From Phycicoccus sp. Soil802 (GTDB lineage Bacteria > Actinomycetota > Actinomycetes > Actinomycetales > Dermatophilaceae): DNA of 64,000 nucleotides. The notes beneath the pieces are model-generated. The model saw only the letters and a list, made by a program, of their open reading frames with translations. It did no database searches and was not told where the DNA came from. The stretch lies in assembly GCF_001429605.1 (NCBI RefSeq), contig NZ_LMSS01000001.1, positions 619,469 to 683,468 on the forward strand, in the 5' to 3' direction. The translations under genes were made by a program, and so were the position numbers. Shown here piece after piece: positions 20,101-26,570 of the stretch (position 1 is its first letter; each line of letters opens with the position of its first letter).

Positions 20101-20143
20101 TGGAGCGCGGTCGCCATCGGGGTATGGAGCGCGGTCGCCATCG
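20101..20143. repeat. Two-copy 24-bp tandem repeat upstream of the LAL promoter
   Basis: The 19-nt stretch TGGAGCGCGGTCGCCATCG occurs at 20101-20119 and again at 20125-20143, period 24. Read through on the minus strand it would give an 8-residue duplication (MATALHTP/MATALHTE), which argues that the extended LAL N-terminus is not a conserved protein segment. Confidence 0.75.
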
Positions 20144-20154
20144 CGGCGGCCGGC

Positions 20155-20349
20155 TCAGGCGACGCGAGCCGCGGGCTGACCGGCGGCGTGCCGGCCGGCT
20201 CCGTGCGGGTGGCGCACCCGCTGGATCGCGGCGCGGATCGCGTGACCGTGGTGCCGGCCCGACGAGGCGTGGGCCAGTCCGGCCGAGAGGTTCTCGGTGC
20301 GCCACTGGACCTCGGCGGCGACGAACAGCGGGTCTGCGTTGATGCTCAT
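20155..20349 (-). CDS. Micro-protein A of a tandem paralogous pair
   Basis: 64-aa protein of unknown function, MSINADPLFVAAEVQWRTEN at the start. It shares MSxxAxPxxVxAExQWxxExLS with micro-protein B (20461-20646); the second half is His/Arg-rich and basic. The ATG at 20349 is preceded by GAAGGAGCAC, the same ribosome-binding stretch as its paralogue, which strongly supports both as genes. It ends 104 nt before the proposed LAL start and is transcribed toward it. No cysteines or membrane segment. DNA or RNA binding by the basic half is possible but unsupported. Confidence 0.75.
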   Translation of the reverse strand: MSINADPLFVAAEVQWRTENLSAGLAHASSGRHHGHAIRAAIQRVRHPHGAGRHAAGQPAARVA

Positions 20350-20395
20350 GGTGTGCTCCTTCTGGTGGTCTCTCGTGACGTCTCAAACCTGATGC

Positions 20396-20419
20396 CCTGA
20401 GGTGGGCGCCCACATGGGG
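20396..20419 (-). promoter_or_regulatory. Shared upstream element, copy A
   Basis: On the minus strand CCCCATG (20419-20413), 9 nt, then ACCTCAGG (20403-20396), ending 46 nt before the micro-protein A start. The same two blocks with the same 9-nt spacing precede micro-protein B. Spacing and duplication suggest a promoter or activator site. Confidence 0.55.
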
Positions 20420-20460
20420 CGAGTGCCTTATCTCTGTCCGGCCGCCCTCCAGGGGGGGCC

Positions 20461-20646
20461 TTAGACGGGCCGCGGCGTGTGCCGGGTCAGCGCTCCCAGC
20501 GGCCGGGGCAGGTGCCAGTCGGTGCGGGGACGACGGGCCCGGCGACGCCGGCTGGACCGCTGCGCGGCGAGGTTCGCGCCGGAGAGGCTCTCCTGCTTCC
20601 ACTGCTGCTCGGCGAGGACGACGTAGGGGTGTGCGGTGAGGCTCAT
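20461..20646 (-). CDS. Micro-protein B of a tandem paralogous pair
   Basis: 61-aa protein of unknown function starting MSLTAHPYVVLAEQQWKQES, paralogous to micro-protein A over its first 22 residues. The second half is strongly basic (SSRRRRARRPR) and Pro-rich. The ATG at 20646 follows CGAAGGAGCAGAGCA, a good ribosome-binding site. Short actinobacterial proteins beginning with a similar S-x-HPY-x-x-x-AE pattern are familiar from regulator neighbourhoods, but none that I recall has a known role. Confidence 0.75.
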   Translation of the reverse strand: MSLTAHPYVVLAEQQWKQESLSGANLAAQRSSRRRRARRPRTDWHLPRPLGALTRHTPRPV

Positions 20647-20703
20647 TGCTCTGCTCCTTCGGGTGGTGCTGGTCGGGTCGTGCGGATGACTCCACAGTTC
20701 GCT

Positions 20704-20727
20704 CCTGAGGTACCCCCCGGCATGGGG
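20704..20727 (-). promoter_or_regulatory. Shared upstream element, copy B
   Basis: CCCCATG (20727-20721), 9 nt, ACCTCAGG (20711-20704) on the minus strand, 57 nt before the micro-protein B start. It matches copy A over both blocks; an ACT trinucleotide a few bases further upstream is also shared. Confidence 0.55.
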
Positions 20728-20804
20728 AAGTCGCCCATGACTGCCGCGCGGTCGGGGCGTCTGAGGCCCCCGGGCCCGCGACCGGTGCACGGGGCGCCGC
20801 GACC

Positions 20805-20810
20805 TACACT
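20805..20810 (+). promoter_or_regulatory. -10 hexamer, leaderless promoter of the ABC exporter operon
   Basis: TACACT ends 6 nt before the GTG start at 20817, so transcription would begin at or next to the start codon. No ribosome-binding sequence precedes the GTG. Confidence 0.5.
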
Positions 20811-20816
20811 CAGTGC

Positions 20817-21527
20817 GTGCCACCCGCCGTCCACGTCTCCGGTCTCGCCAAGCGCTACGGCGGTGTGGTGGCCCTCGACGGCGCCACCTGGCAGGCCTCG
20901 GCCGGAGCCGTCACGGCCGTGCTCGGACCCAACGGCGCCGGCAAGACGACGATGGTCGAGTGCTGCGAGGGCCTGCGACGCCCCGACGGCGGCCAGGTCC
21001 GCGTCCTCGGCACCGACCCCTGGAACGCGTTACCCGAGCACCGGGCCAGGGTCGGCGTGATGCTCCAGGACGGCGGCCTGCCCGCGTCCGCGCGGCCCCT
21101 CCGGCTGCTGCGCCACCTGAGCGCGATGTATGCCGCCCCCGCGCCGCTCGACCCGATCGTCCAGCGGCTCGGGATCGACCGGTTCGCCGACACGACGGTG
21201 CGTCGGCTGTCCGGTGGGCAGCGCCAGCGGGTGGCGCTCGCGGCCGCGTTGGTCGGTCGCCCCGAGGTGGCCTTCCTCGACGAGCCCAGTGCCGGCCTCG
21301 ACCCCCACGCCCGGCTCGACGTCTGGGAGCTGGTGCGGTCGCTGGCGGACGACGGGGTCGCGGTCGTGCTGACCACGCACTCCTTCGAGGAGGCCGAGCG
21401 GCTGGCCGACCACATCGTCGTCGTCGCGGGCGGGGCGGTCGTCGCCGAGGGGTCGCTCGCCGACGTCACCGAGGGCGACCGGCTCGAGGACCGCTACTTC
21501 GCGCTCACCCGCAGGTCGGTCGCATGA
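20817..21527 (+). CDS. ABC transporter ATP-binding protein
   Basis: 236-aa ATPase. Walker A is GPNGAGKTTMVECCEG, the signature RLSGGQRQRVALAAALVG and Walker B VAFLDEPSAGLDPH. It resembles the DrrA/CcmA exporter class. The next gene encodes its permease with a 4-nt overlap, and ctaA follows. In mycobacteria an ABC pair (Rv1457c-Rv1458c by memory) likewise lies between sufR and ctaA; substrate unknown. Confidence 0.9.
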   Translation: MPPAVHVSGLAKRYGGVVALDGATWQASAGAVTAVLGPNGAGKTTMVECCEGLRRPDGGQVRVLGTDPWNALPEHRARVGVMLQDGGLPASARPLRLLRHLSAMYAAPAPLDPIVQRLGIDRFADTTVRRLSGGQRQRVALAAALVGRPEVAFLDEPSAGLDPHARLDVWELVRSLADDGVAVVLTTHSFEEAERLADHIVVVAGGAVVAEGSLADVTEGDRLEDRYFALTRRSVA

Positions 21528-22297
21528 CGACCGCCGACCCGGCCGTGACCTCGACCGGCCCCGCGTCTCCCGCCGCACGGGTGCTGGCCCAGGCGCGCTT
21601 CGAGGCGACGACCCTGCTGCGCAACGGCGAACAGCTCCTCGTCGCCGTCCTGCTCCCCGCTGCGGTGCTGGTGGCCCTGGTGCACGCCGAGTCGATCTCG
21701 CTGGGCGCCGGGCGCCGGGTCGACGTTGCCGTGCCGGGGGTCCTCGCCCTGTGCGTCATCTCCTCGGCCTTCACCGGCCAGGCCATCTCGACCGGCTTCG
21801 ACCGCCGCTACGGCGTCCTGCGACTGCTCGGCGTCACGCCGCTGGGGCGCACCGGGCTGGTGCTCGCCAAGGCGGTGGCGGTGTTGGCCGTGATCGCCGT
21901 GCAGGTCGCGCTGATCGGCGCCCTCGGGGCGACGCTCGGCTGGGAGCCGGCGCTGCGCGGCATACCGGCTGCGGTCGTCGCCCTCGTCCTCGGGACATGG
22001 GCGTTCACGGCCCTGGCCCTGCTGCTCGGCGGCACCCTGCGCGCCGAGGGCGTGCTCGCGGTGGCCAACCTGGTCTGGGTCGCCCTGCTGGGCCTGGGTG
22101 GGGTCGTCGTCGCCGGCACCGAGCTGCCCGACGGGTTCGCGGCGGTGCTCAGGGTGCTGCCGTCGGCGGCGCTCGGTGACAGCCTGCGCGCGGCCCTGGT
22201 CGACGGCCAGGCCGCGCCCGGGGCGTGGCTCGTCCTGACCGGCTGGGCAGTGGTGGCCACGCTCGCGGCCCGCCGGTTCTTCCGCTGGAGCGACTGA
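21524..22297 (+). CDS. ABC transporter permease (ABC-2 type)
   Basis: 257-aa membrane protein with about six hydrophobic segments (LLVAVLLPAAVLVALVHA, VLALCVISSAFTGQAI, AVAVLAVIAVQVALIGALG, AVVALVLGTWAFTALALLL, VLAVANLVWVALLGLGGVVVAG and a C-terminal WLVLTGWAVVATLA). It starts at the ATG overlapping the ATPase stop. It is the partner of the preceding ATPase; the exported compound is not known, and position beside ctaA hints at heme or respiratory biogenesis only weakly. Confidence 0.85.
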   Translation: MTTADPAVTSTGPASPAARVLAQARFEATTLLRNGEQLLVAVLLPAAVLVALVHAESISLGAGRRVDVAVPGVLALCVISSAFTGQAISTGFDRRYGVLRLLGVTPLGRTGLVLAKAVAVLAVIAVQVALIGALGATLGWEPALRGIPAAVVALVLGTWAFTALALLLGGTLRAEGVLAVANLVWVALLGLGGVVVAGTELPDGFAAVLRVLPSAALGDSLRAALVDGQAAPGAWLVLTGWAVVATLAARRFFRWSD

Positions 22298-22532
22298 CCC
22301 GGCTCGCGGGCACTGGCCCAGCAGGCGGTGGCCGCGACAGCGAGGCCGGTCACGAGCCAGCCGGGGCGAGCCGTCAGGGCAGCCACCGCGAACAACGCCG
22401 CGTAGCCGACCGCGACCCCCGCCCGCCACGTGTTCGTCACCATGGGTCCAGTCAGCCAGCGAGCCGGCCCGCGCACCATGAGGGGACTCCCCCAACCGCG
22501 TCAGGGTCCACCCTGAGCCGTACCCTCGTGCC
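22298..22532. other. Intergenic stretch with possible remnant of a small membrane-protein gene
   Basis: On the minus strand an ATG at 22443 opens a frame with two hydrophobic segments (VAVGYAALFAVAALTA and WLVTGLAVAATACWAS). It then runs antisense into the permease gene with no early stop. It may be a degraded or frameshifted small membrane-protein gene. No hairpin typical of a terminator was seen after the permease. Confidence 0.25.
22521..22526 (+). promoter_or_regulatory. -10 hexamer, leaderless ctaA promoter
   Basis: TACCCT is followed by 6 nt and the GTG start at 22533. No Shine-Dalgarno sequence is present, which fits leaderless initiation. Confidence 0.5.
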
Positions 22533-23459
22533 GTGACCGCAGCACCCGTCCCGACGTCAGCCCCGGCCGTCGCAGAGCCCACCACCGGCGCCGCCTGGCT
22601 CCCGAGGATCCTGCTGGCGAACCTCGTCGTCGAGGTGCTCATCGTCGTCACCGGCGGCCTCGTCAGGCTGACCGGCAGCGGACTCGGGTGCCCCAGCTGG
22701 CCGGAGTGCGTGCCCGGCTCCTACACGCCGGTCCCCCACCAGGCCGAGGGCTGGCACCGCTACATCGAGTTCGGCAACCGCACCCTCACCAGCGTGGTGA
22801 GCATCGCCGCGATCGCGACCGTGTATGCCGTGTGGCGCTGGGCCGCCGGTCGTCGCGACCTGCTCGTCCCCGCCGTCGGCGTGCTCGTCGGGGTGGGCGT
22901 CCAGGCCGTCCTCGGGGGCATCACGGTCCGCACGGGGCTCAACCCGGTCACCGTCGCCGCGCACTTCCTGGTGTCCATGTGCCTCGTCTCGACCGCGGCC
23001 TACCTCGTCTTCCGGGCGCAGGAGCCGGTCGGTCCACGGCGGCTCGTGGTGCACCCCCTGGTCGAACGGCTCGGCTGGGCCACCTGCGTGGTGGCGGCCG
23101 TCGTGCTGCTGCTCGGCACCGTCGTGACCGGCTCCGGGCCGCACTCGGGCGACGCCGACGAGCCGGCCCGGTTCGGCTTCGACCCGCGCACCATCTCGTG
23201 GCTGCACGCCGACGCGGTGATGCTGTTCGTCGGCCTCGTGGTCGCCGTCTGGGTCGCCAGCCGGCTCACCACCGAGGCCGCCCTGCCCGGCCAGGCCTGG
23301 GCGGCCGTGTTCGTGGTGACCCTCGCGCAGGGCGTCGTGGGCTACACCCAGTACGTCACCGGGCTGCCGTGGGTGGTCGTGCTGGTGCACATGTTCCTCG
23401 CGACCCTCCTCGTCGTGGCACTGACCCGCGCCATGGTGCGGCTCCGCGCCACCTCCTGA
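22533..23459 (+). CDS. ctaA: Heme A synthase (COX15/CtaA family)
   Basis: 308-aa multi-spanning membrane protein converting heme O to heme A for aa3-type cytochrome oxidase. Family signatures include VTGGLVRLTGSGLGCPSWPEC with the cysteine pair, EFGNRTLTSVV with the heme-ligand-region Glu/Asn, VQAVLGGITVRTGLNPVTVAAHFLVSM (His ligand) and the second-half VTGSGPHSGD and HMFLATLLVV. About eight hydrophobic segments. Its partner ctaB lies 2 kb away on the other strand, separated by the ArsR-MFS pair. Confidence 0.93.
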   Translation: MTAAPVPTSAPAVAEPTTGAAWLPRILLANLVVEVLIVVTGGLVRLTGSGLGCPSWPECVPGSYTPVPHQAEGWHRYIEFGNRTLTSVVSIAAIATVYAVWRWAAGRRDLLVPAVGVLVGVGVQAVLGGITVRTGLNPVTVAAHFLVSMCLVSTAAYLVFRAQEPVGPRRLVVHPLVERLGWATCVVAAVVLLLGTVVTGSGPHSGDADEPARFGFDPRTISWLHADAVMLFVGLVVAVWVASRLTTEAALPGQAWAAVFVVTLAQGVVGYTQYVTGLPWVVVLVHMFLATLLVVALTRAMVRLRATS

Positions 23460-23497
23460 CGAAACCGGCCAACTGCCCGCTTCCACGCGGCATACCT

Positions 23498-23530
23498 CGC
23501 CCTCAGGGCGGGAAACCGGCCTAGTGGCCG
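23498..23530 (+). terminator. Paired hairpins after ctaA
   Basis: CGCCC-TCA-GGGCG (23498-23510) is followed by CGGCC-TAGT-GGCCG (23517-23530), then TCTTCATCGTT. A direct repeat GAAACCGGCC flanks the region (23461 and 23512), and one GTATGCCG-motif copy (23489-23495, minus) abuts the first hairpin. Confidence 0.55.
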
Positions 23531-23550
23531 TCTTCATCGTTGCCTCATCT

Positions 23551-23594
23551 ACAAGAACTCTTGTGCAATTCTACTTGTGCAACTAGTCTTGTGG
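23551..23594 (+). promoter_or_regulatory. ArsR-gene promoter and operator with 14-bp-spaced repeats
   Basis: CTTGTG occurs at 23560, 23574 and 23588, exactly 14 bp apart; the first two copies extend to CTTGTGCAA. The first is half of a palindrome ACAAGA-AC-TCTTGT (23551-23564). TAGTCT (23584-23589) is a -10 hexamer 7 nt before the ATG, so the message is probably leaderless. This is a classic autorepression layout for the regulator encoded here. Confidence 0.6.
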
Positions 23595-23596
23595 GT

Positions 23597-24178
23597 ATGA
23601 AGCCTGTAGACAGACCCGGAATCAGGACGGTCACCGACGCCAAGGCCCTGTCGGCCATGGCGAACCCGTTCCGCTCGCGGATGATGGACGCCCTGAAGGT
23701 CGACGGCCCGTCGACCGCGTCGGCCCTGGCCACCCGCACCGGCCAGGCGGTCGGGAGTGCGAGCCACCACCTCAAGGTGCTGCACGAGGCCGGCCTGGTC
23801 GAGGAGGCGCCCGAGCTCGCCAAGGACCGCCGTGAGCGCTGGTGGCGCCTGGTCGACGCCGGCACCAGGTGGTCGCGTGCCGACTTCGCCGACGACACGG
23901 CCGCGGTGACGGCGGCGTATGCCGCAGAGGCCCTGGGGCTGCAGCGCCAGTTCGAGCGCACCCAGGAGTGGAACGCGAACGCGTCGTCGGCACCCGATTG
24001 GGACGCCGCCGCGTTCGCCACCCAGAACTGGATGCGGCTGTCGCCGGACGAGCTCACCGACGTGGCGAACGAGATCGTCGACGTGCTCCTGCGCTGGTCG
24101 AGCCGACCGGTGCCCGACGACGGCGTCGAACGCGAGTCCGTGTACGTCTTCGCGCGAGGGTTCCCGGCCCAGCCATGA
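23597..24178 (+). CDS. ArsR-family winged-helix transcriptional regulator
   Basis: 193-aa regulator. The HTH lies near residues 20-85 (ALSAMANPFRSRMMDALK..., TASALATRTGQAVGSASHHLKVLHEAGLVEEA). A C-terminal domain of about 100 residues, without metal-binding Cys pairs, follows (AFATQNWMRLSPDELTDVANEI). It overlaps the MFS gene by 4 nt, so it probably controls that exporter in response to a ligand. The ATG at 23597 is chosen on promoter position; an upstream open frame lacks a plausible start. Confidence 0.9.
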   Translation: MKPVDRPGIRTVTDAKALSAMANPFRSRMMDALKVDGPSTASALATRTGQAVGSASHHLKVLHEAGLVEEAPELAKDRRERWWRLVDAGTRWSRADFADDTAAVTAAYAAEALGLQRQFERTQEWNANASSAPDWDAAAFATQNWMRLSPDELTDVANEIVDVLLRWSSRPVPDDGVERESVYVFARGFPAQP

Positions 24179-25461
24179 CGACCCACACCGCACCGGTTGC
24201 CCCGCCTCCCCCACTGGCCCGCAACCGGAACTTCGCCCTGCTCTGGTTCGGCGAGGGCGTCAGCGTCCTCGGCAACGCCACCACGTCGGTGCTGCTCCCG
24301 CTGCTCGCCGTCGTCGGCTTCGACGCCGGCGCCGGGTGGATGGGCGCCCTCACGGCCGCGGCCTGGGTGCCGTGGCTGCTCATCGGGCTGCCGGCCGGCG
24401 CCTGGGTCGACCGCCTCCCCGCCCGCAGGGTCATGGTCGCCAGCGACCTCGTCGCCGCGCTCACCCTCGCCAGCGTGCCGGTTGCGTGGCTGCTCGACGT
24501 CCTCACGCTCCCCCACCTCGCCGTCGCCGCCTTCTGCAACGGCGTGTGCACCGTGTTCTTCCGCGCGGCCTACCCCGCCCTCGTGCGTCAGGTGGCACCG
24601 CGCGAGCAGCAGGAGCAGGCGTTCGCGCGGCTGTTCGGCACCGAGTCGGCCATGCAGGTCGCCGGCCCCGGCGTCGGGGGCCTGCTCGCCCAGGCGATCT
24701 CCACGGCCGGAGGGCTGCTCGTCGACGCGGTCAGCTTCCTCGTGTCGGCGGTCTGCCTGTGGCGGCTCAAGCTCCCGGCTGCCGAGCCGCACCTGACGGA
24801 CGGCGCGGAGGTCGCCTCACTGGGCCAGCGCATCCGTGAGGGCATCGACTACATCCGCCACGACCGGATCCTGCGCTTCTTCACGGTGATGGGCGGCCTG
24901 AGCAACTTCGGACTCACCGGGTACGCGGCCCTCCTCGTCCTGTTCCTCGTCCGCGAGGTGCACCTGGGCTCCGGGGCGGTCGGGCTGGTGATGGCCGTCG
25001 GCTCGCTCGGCGGTGTCATCGGCGCGACCATCGCGACCCGCGTCTCGCGCCGGCTCGGCTCGGCGCGCGCCCTGCTGGCCCTCCAGGTCCTGGCCGGCCC
25101 GCCGGCCCTGTTGGTGCCACTCGGCGCACCGGGCGCCGGCCTGGTCGCCATGGTGGCCGGCATGCTCCTCGTCGGCACCGGCGTCGTCGCCGGCAACGTC
25201 GTGCGCGGCGCCTGGCGCAACCGCTACGTCCCCGAGCACATGGTGGCCAGGCAGGTCACCACGGTCCAGGTGATCAACTACGGGACCATGCCGCTGGCCG
25301 GCCTCATGGCCGGCGCGATGGGCAGCACCCTCGGGCTGCGACCCACCATCGCGGTGATGGCGGCGATCCACGTGGTCGCGTGCCTGTCGATGTACTGGAG
25401 CCCGCTGCGTGGACTGCGGGACATGCCGGTGGGTGGCGACGCCGGGGTCAGCGCGAGATGA
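24175..25461 (+). CDS. MFS transporter (enterobactin/macrolide-exporter type)
   Basis: 428-aa membrane protein with 10-12 hydrophobic segments. It begins [31 protein letters not shown]; the A-like motif [18 protein letters not shown] follows the second segment. This matches the DHA3-type efflux group. It is translationally coupled to the ArsR gene and converges with ctaB, the two coding ends overlapping by 14 bp. Substrate unknown; efflux of a toxic or signalling compound is the usual role. Confidence 0.88.
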   Translation: MTTHTAPVAPPPPLARNRNFALLWFGEGVSVLGNATTSVLLPLLAVVGFDAGAGWMGALTAAAWVPWLLIGLPAGAWVDRLPARRVMVASDLVAALTLASVPVAWLLDVLTLPHLAVAAFCNGVCTVFFRAAYPALVRQVAPREQQEQAFARLFGTESAMQVAGPGVGGLLAQAISTAGGLLVDAVSFLVSAVCLWRLKLPAAEPHLTDGAEVASLGQRIREGIDYIRHDRILRFFTVMGGLSNFGLTGYAALLVLFLVREVHLGSGAVGLVMAVGSLGGVIGATIATRVSRRLGSARALLALQVLAGPPALLVPLGAPGAGLVAMVAGMLLVGTGVVAGNVVRGAWRNRYVPEHMVARQVTTVQVINYGTMPLAGLMAGAMGSTLGLRPTIAVMAAIHVVACLSMYWSPLRGLRDMPVGGDAGVSAR

Positions 25462-26467
25462 CGGGCAGGTAGACCAGCGGGTCGATCGCGACGCCCAGGA
25501 ACAGGATCCCGACGTAGGTGATCGAGAAGTGGAACAGCCGCATCGGCCTGAGCACCTTGGGTGCGGCACCGTTCTTCGCGGCCCGGTGGAGGCGGTGCGC
25601 CTCGGCGAGGAACAGCACGCCGGTGACGACGGCGGTGCCCAGGTAGATCCAGCCCATCGGGTTGACCCAGACCAGTGCCAGCGACACGACGACCATCGCC
25701 CACGAGTAGGCCACGATCTGCCGGGCGACGACGACGAACTCCTCGACGACCGGCAGCATCGGCACGTGGGCCGCGGCGTAGTCGTCCTTGAACTTCATCG
25801 ACAGCGGCCAGTAGTGCGGGGGCGTCCAGAAGAAGATGACGAGGAAGAGCATCACGGCCGACCACGACAGGGAGTTGGCGACCGCGGACCAGCCGATGAG
25901 GACCGGCATGCACCCGGCCGCGCCACCCCAGACGATGTTCTGCGCGGTGCGGCGCTTGAGGATCATCGTGTAACCCACGGCATACATGACGATCGCGCCC
26001 AGCGAGAGGGCCGCCGACAGCCAGTTGGTGAACACCGCGAACCACACCGTCGAGGCGACGGCGAGGACGACCCCGAACACGAGGCCCTCGCGCGGGGTGA
26101 TCTCGCCAGTGACCATCGGCCGGTTGCTCGTGCGGTGCATCTCCGCGTCGATGTCGCGGTCGTAGACACAGTTGAACGTGTTGGCCGCGCCGGCGCTCAG
26201 CGCGCCGCCGACCAGCGTCGCGACGATCAGCCAGAGCGACGGAATCCCCTTGTGCGCCAAGAACATCACCGGAATCGTCGTCACGAGCAGCAGCTCGATG
26301 ATCCGCGGCTTGGTGAGCGCGAGGTATGCCGCAGCCTTGCTTCGGCTCCCGGCAGACGGGGACGCGGAGATCCGGGCAGACGGATCGAGTGCGGTCACGG
26401 CGTCCTTCACGGGTGGTGCAGGGGCGGGCGGGCTTGGAGCAGCGGCCAGTCTATCCCCGCCCGTCAC
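25448..26467 (-). CDS. ctaB: Protoheme IX farnesyltransferase
   Basis: Up to 339 aa; makes heme O from protoheme IX. The prenyltransferase motif [22 protein letters not shown] (N-x3-D-x3-D) is present, and about nine hydrophobic segments follow. The GTG at 26467 is the furthest start, but a TAGACT -10-like hexamer (26453-26448, minus) lies inside that N-terminus. Initiation at GTG 26410 or 26398 is therefore quite possible and would give a protein of 316-320 aa. The first 20 residues (Ala/Pro-rich) look non-conserved. Divergent from the tkt operon. Confidence 0.92.
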   Translation of the reverse strand: MTGGDRLAAAPSPPAPAPPVKDAVTALDPSARISASPSAGSRSKAAAYLALTKPRIIELLLVTTIPVMFLAHKGIPSLWLIVATLVGGALSAGAANTFNCVYDRDIDAEMHRTSNRPMVTGEITPREGLVFGVVLAVASTVWFAVFTNWLSAALSLGAIVMYAVGYTMILKRRTAQNIVWGGAAGCMPVLIGWSAVANSLSWSAVMLFLVIFFWTPPHYWPLSMKFKDDYAAAHVPMLPVVEEFVVVARQIVAYSWAMVVVSLALVWVNPMGWIYLGTAVVTGVLFLAEAHRLHRAAKNGAAPKVLRPMRLFHFSITYVGILFLGVAIDPLVYLPVISR

Positions 26468-26508
26468 CTGTCTGGTGGACGGGACTGGATGCGACGCGGG
26501 TCACCCTC

Positions 26509-26520
26509 GGGACTAGTCTC
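26509..26520 (+). promoter_or_regulatory. tkt operon promoter with GGGACTAGTC-type site
   Basis: TAGTCT (26514-26519) is a candidate -10 about 50 nt before the tkt start; a GTGAGGAGA ribosome-binding stretch lies further down. It is embedded in GGGACTAGTCTC, which differs at one base from the perfect palindrome GGGACTAGTCCC at 57836-57847. Confidence 0.45.
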
Positions 26521-26570
26521 GGATCGTTGCCGTGCGACGCCTGTTCAGCTCAGTGTGAGGAGACCCATCC

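Noticed and set aside
17064-20342. Very long plus-strand open frame (about 1090 codons) opposite the LAL gene
   Set aside because: Pro/Gly/Val/Arg-rich translation typical of antisense frames in high-G+C genes; no start signal, no recognisable motif, and the minus strand encodes a clear regulator.
21808-22479. Minus-strand frame with two hydrophobic segments overlapping the permease end
   Set aside because: Only the first 48 codons after ATG 22443 lie outside the permease gene; the rest is antisense. Possibly a remnant of a small membrane protein, but not supportable as an intact gene.
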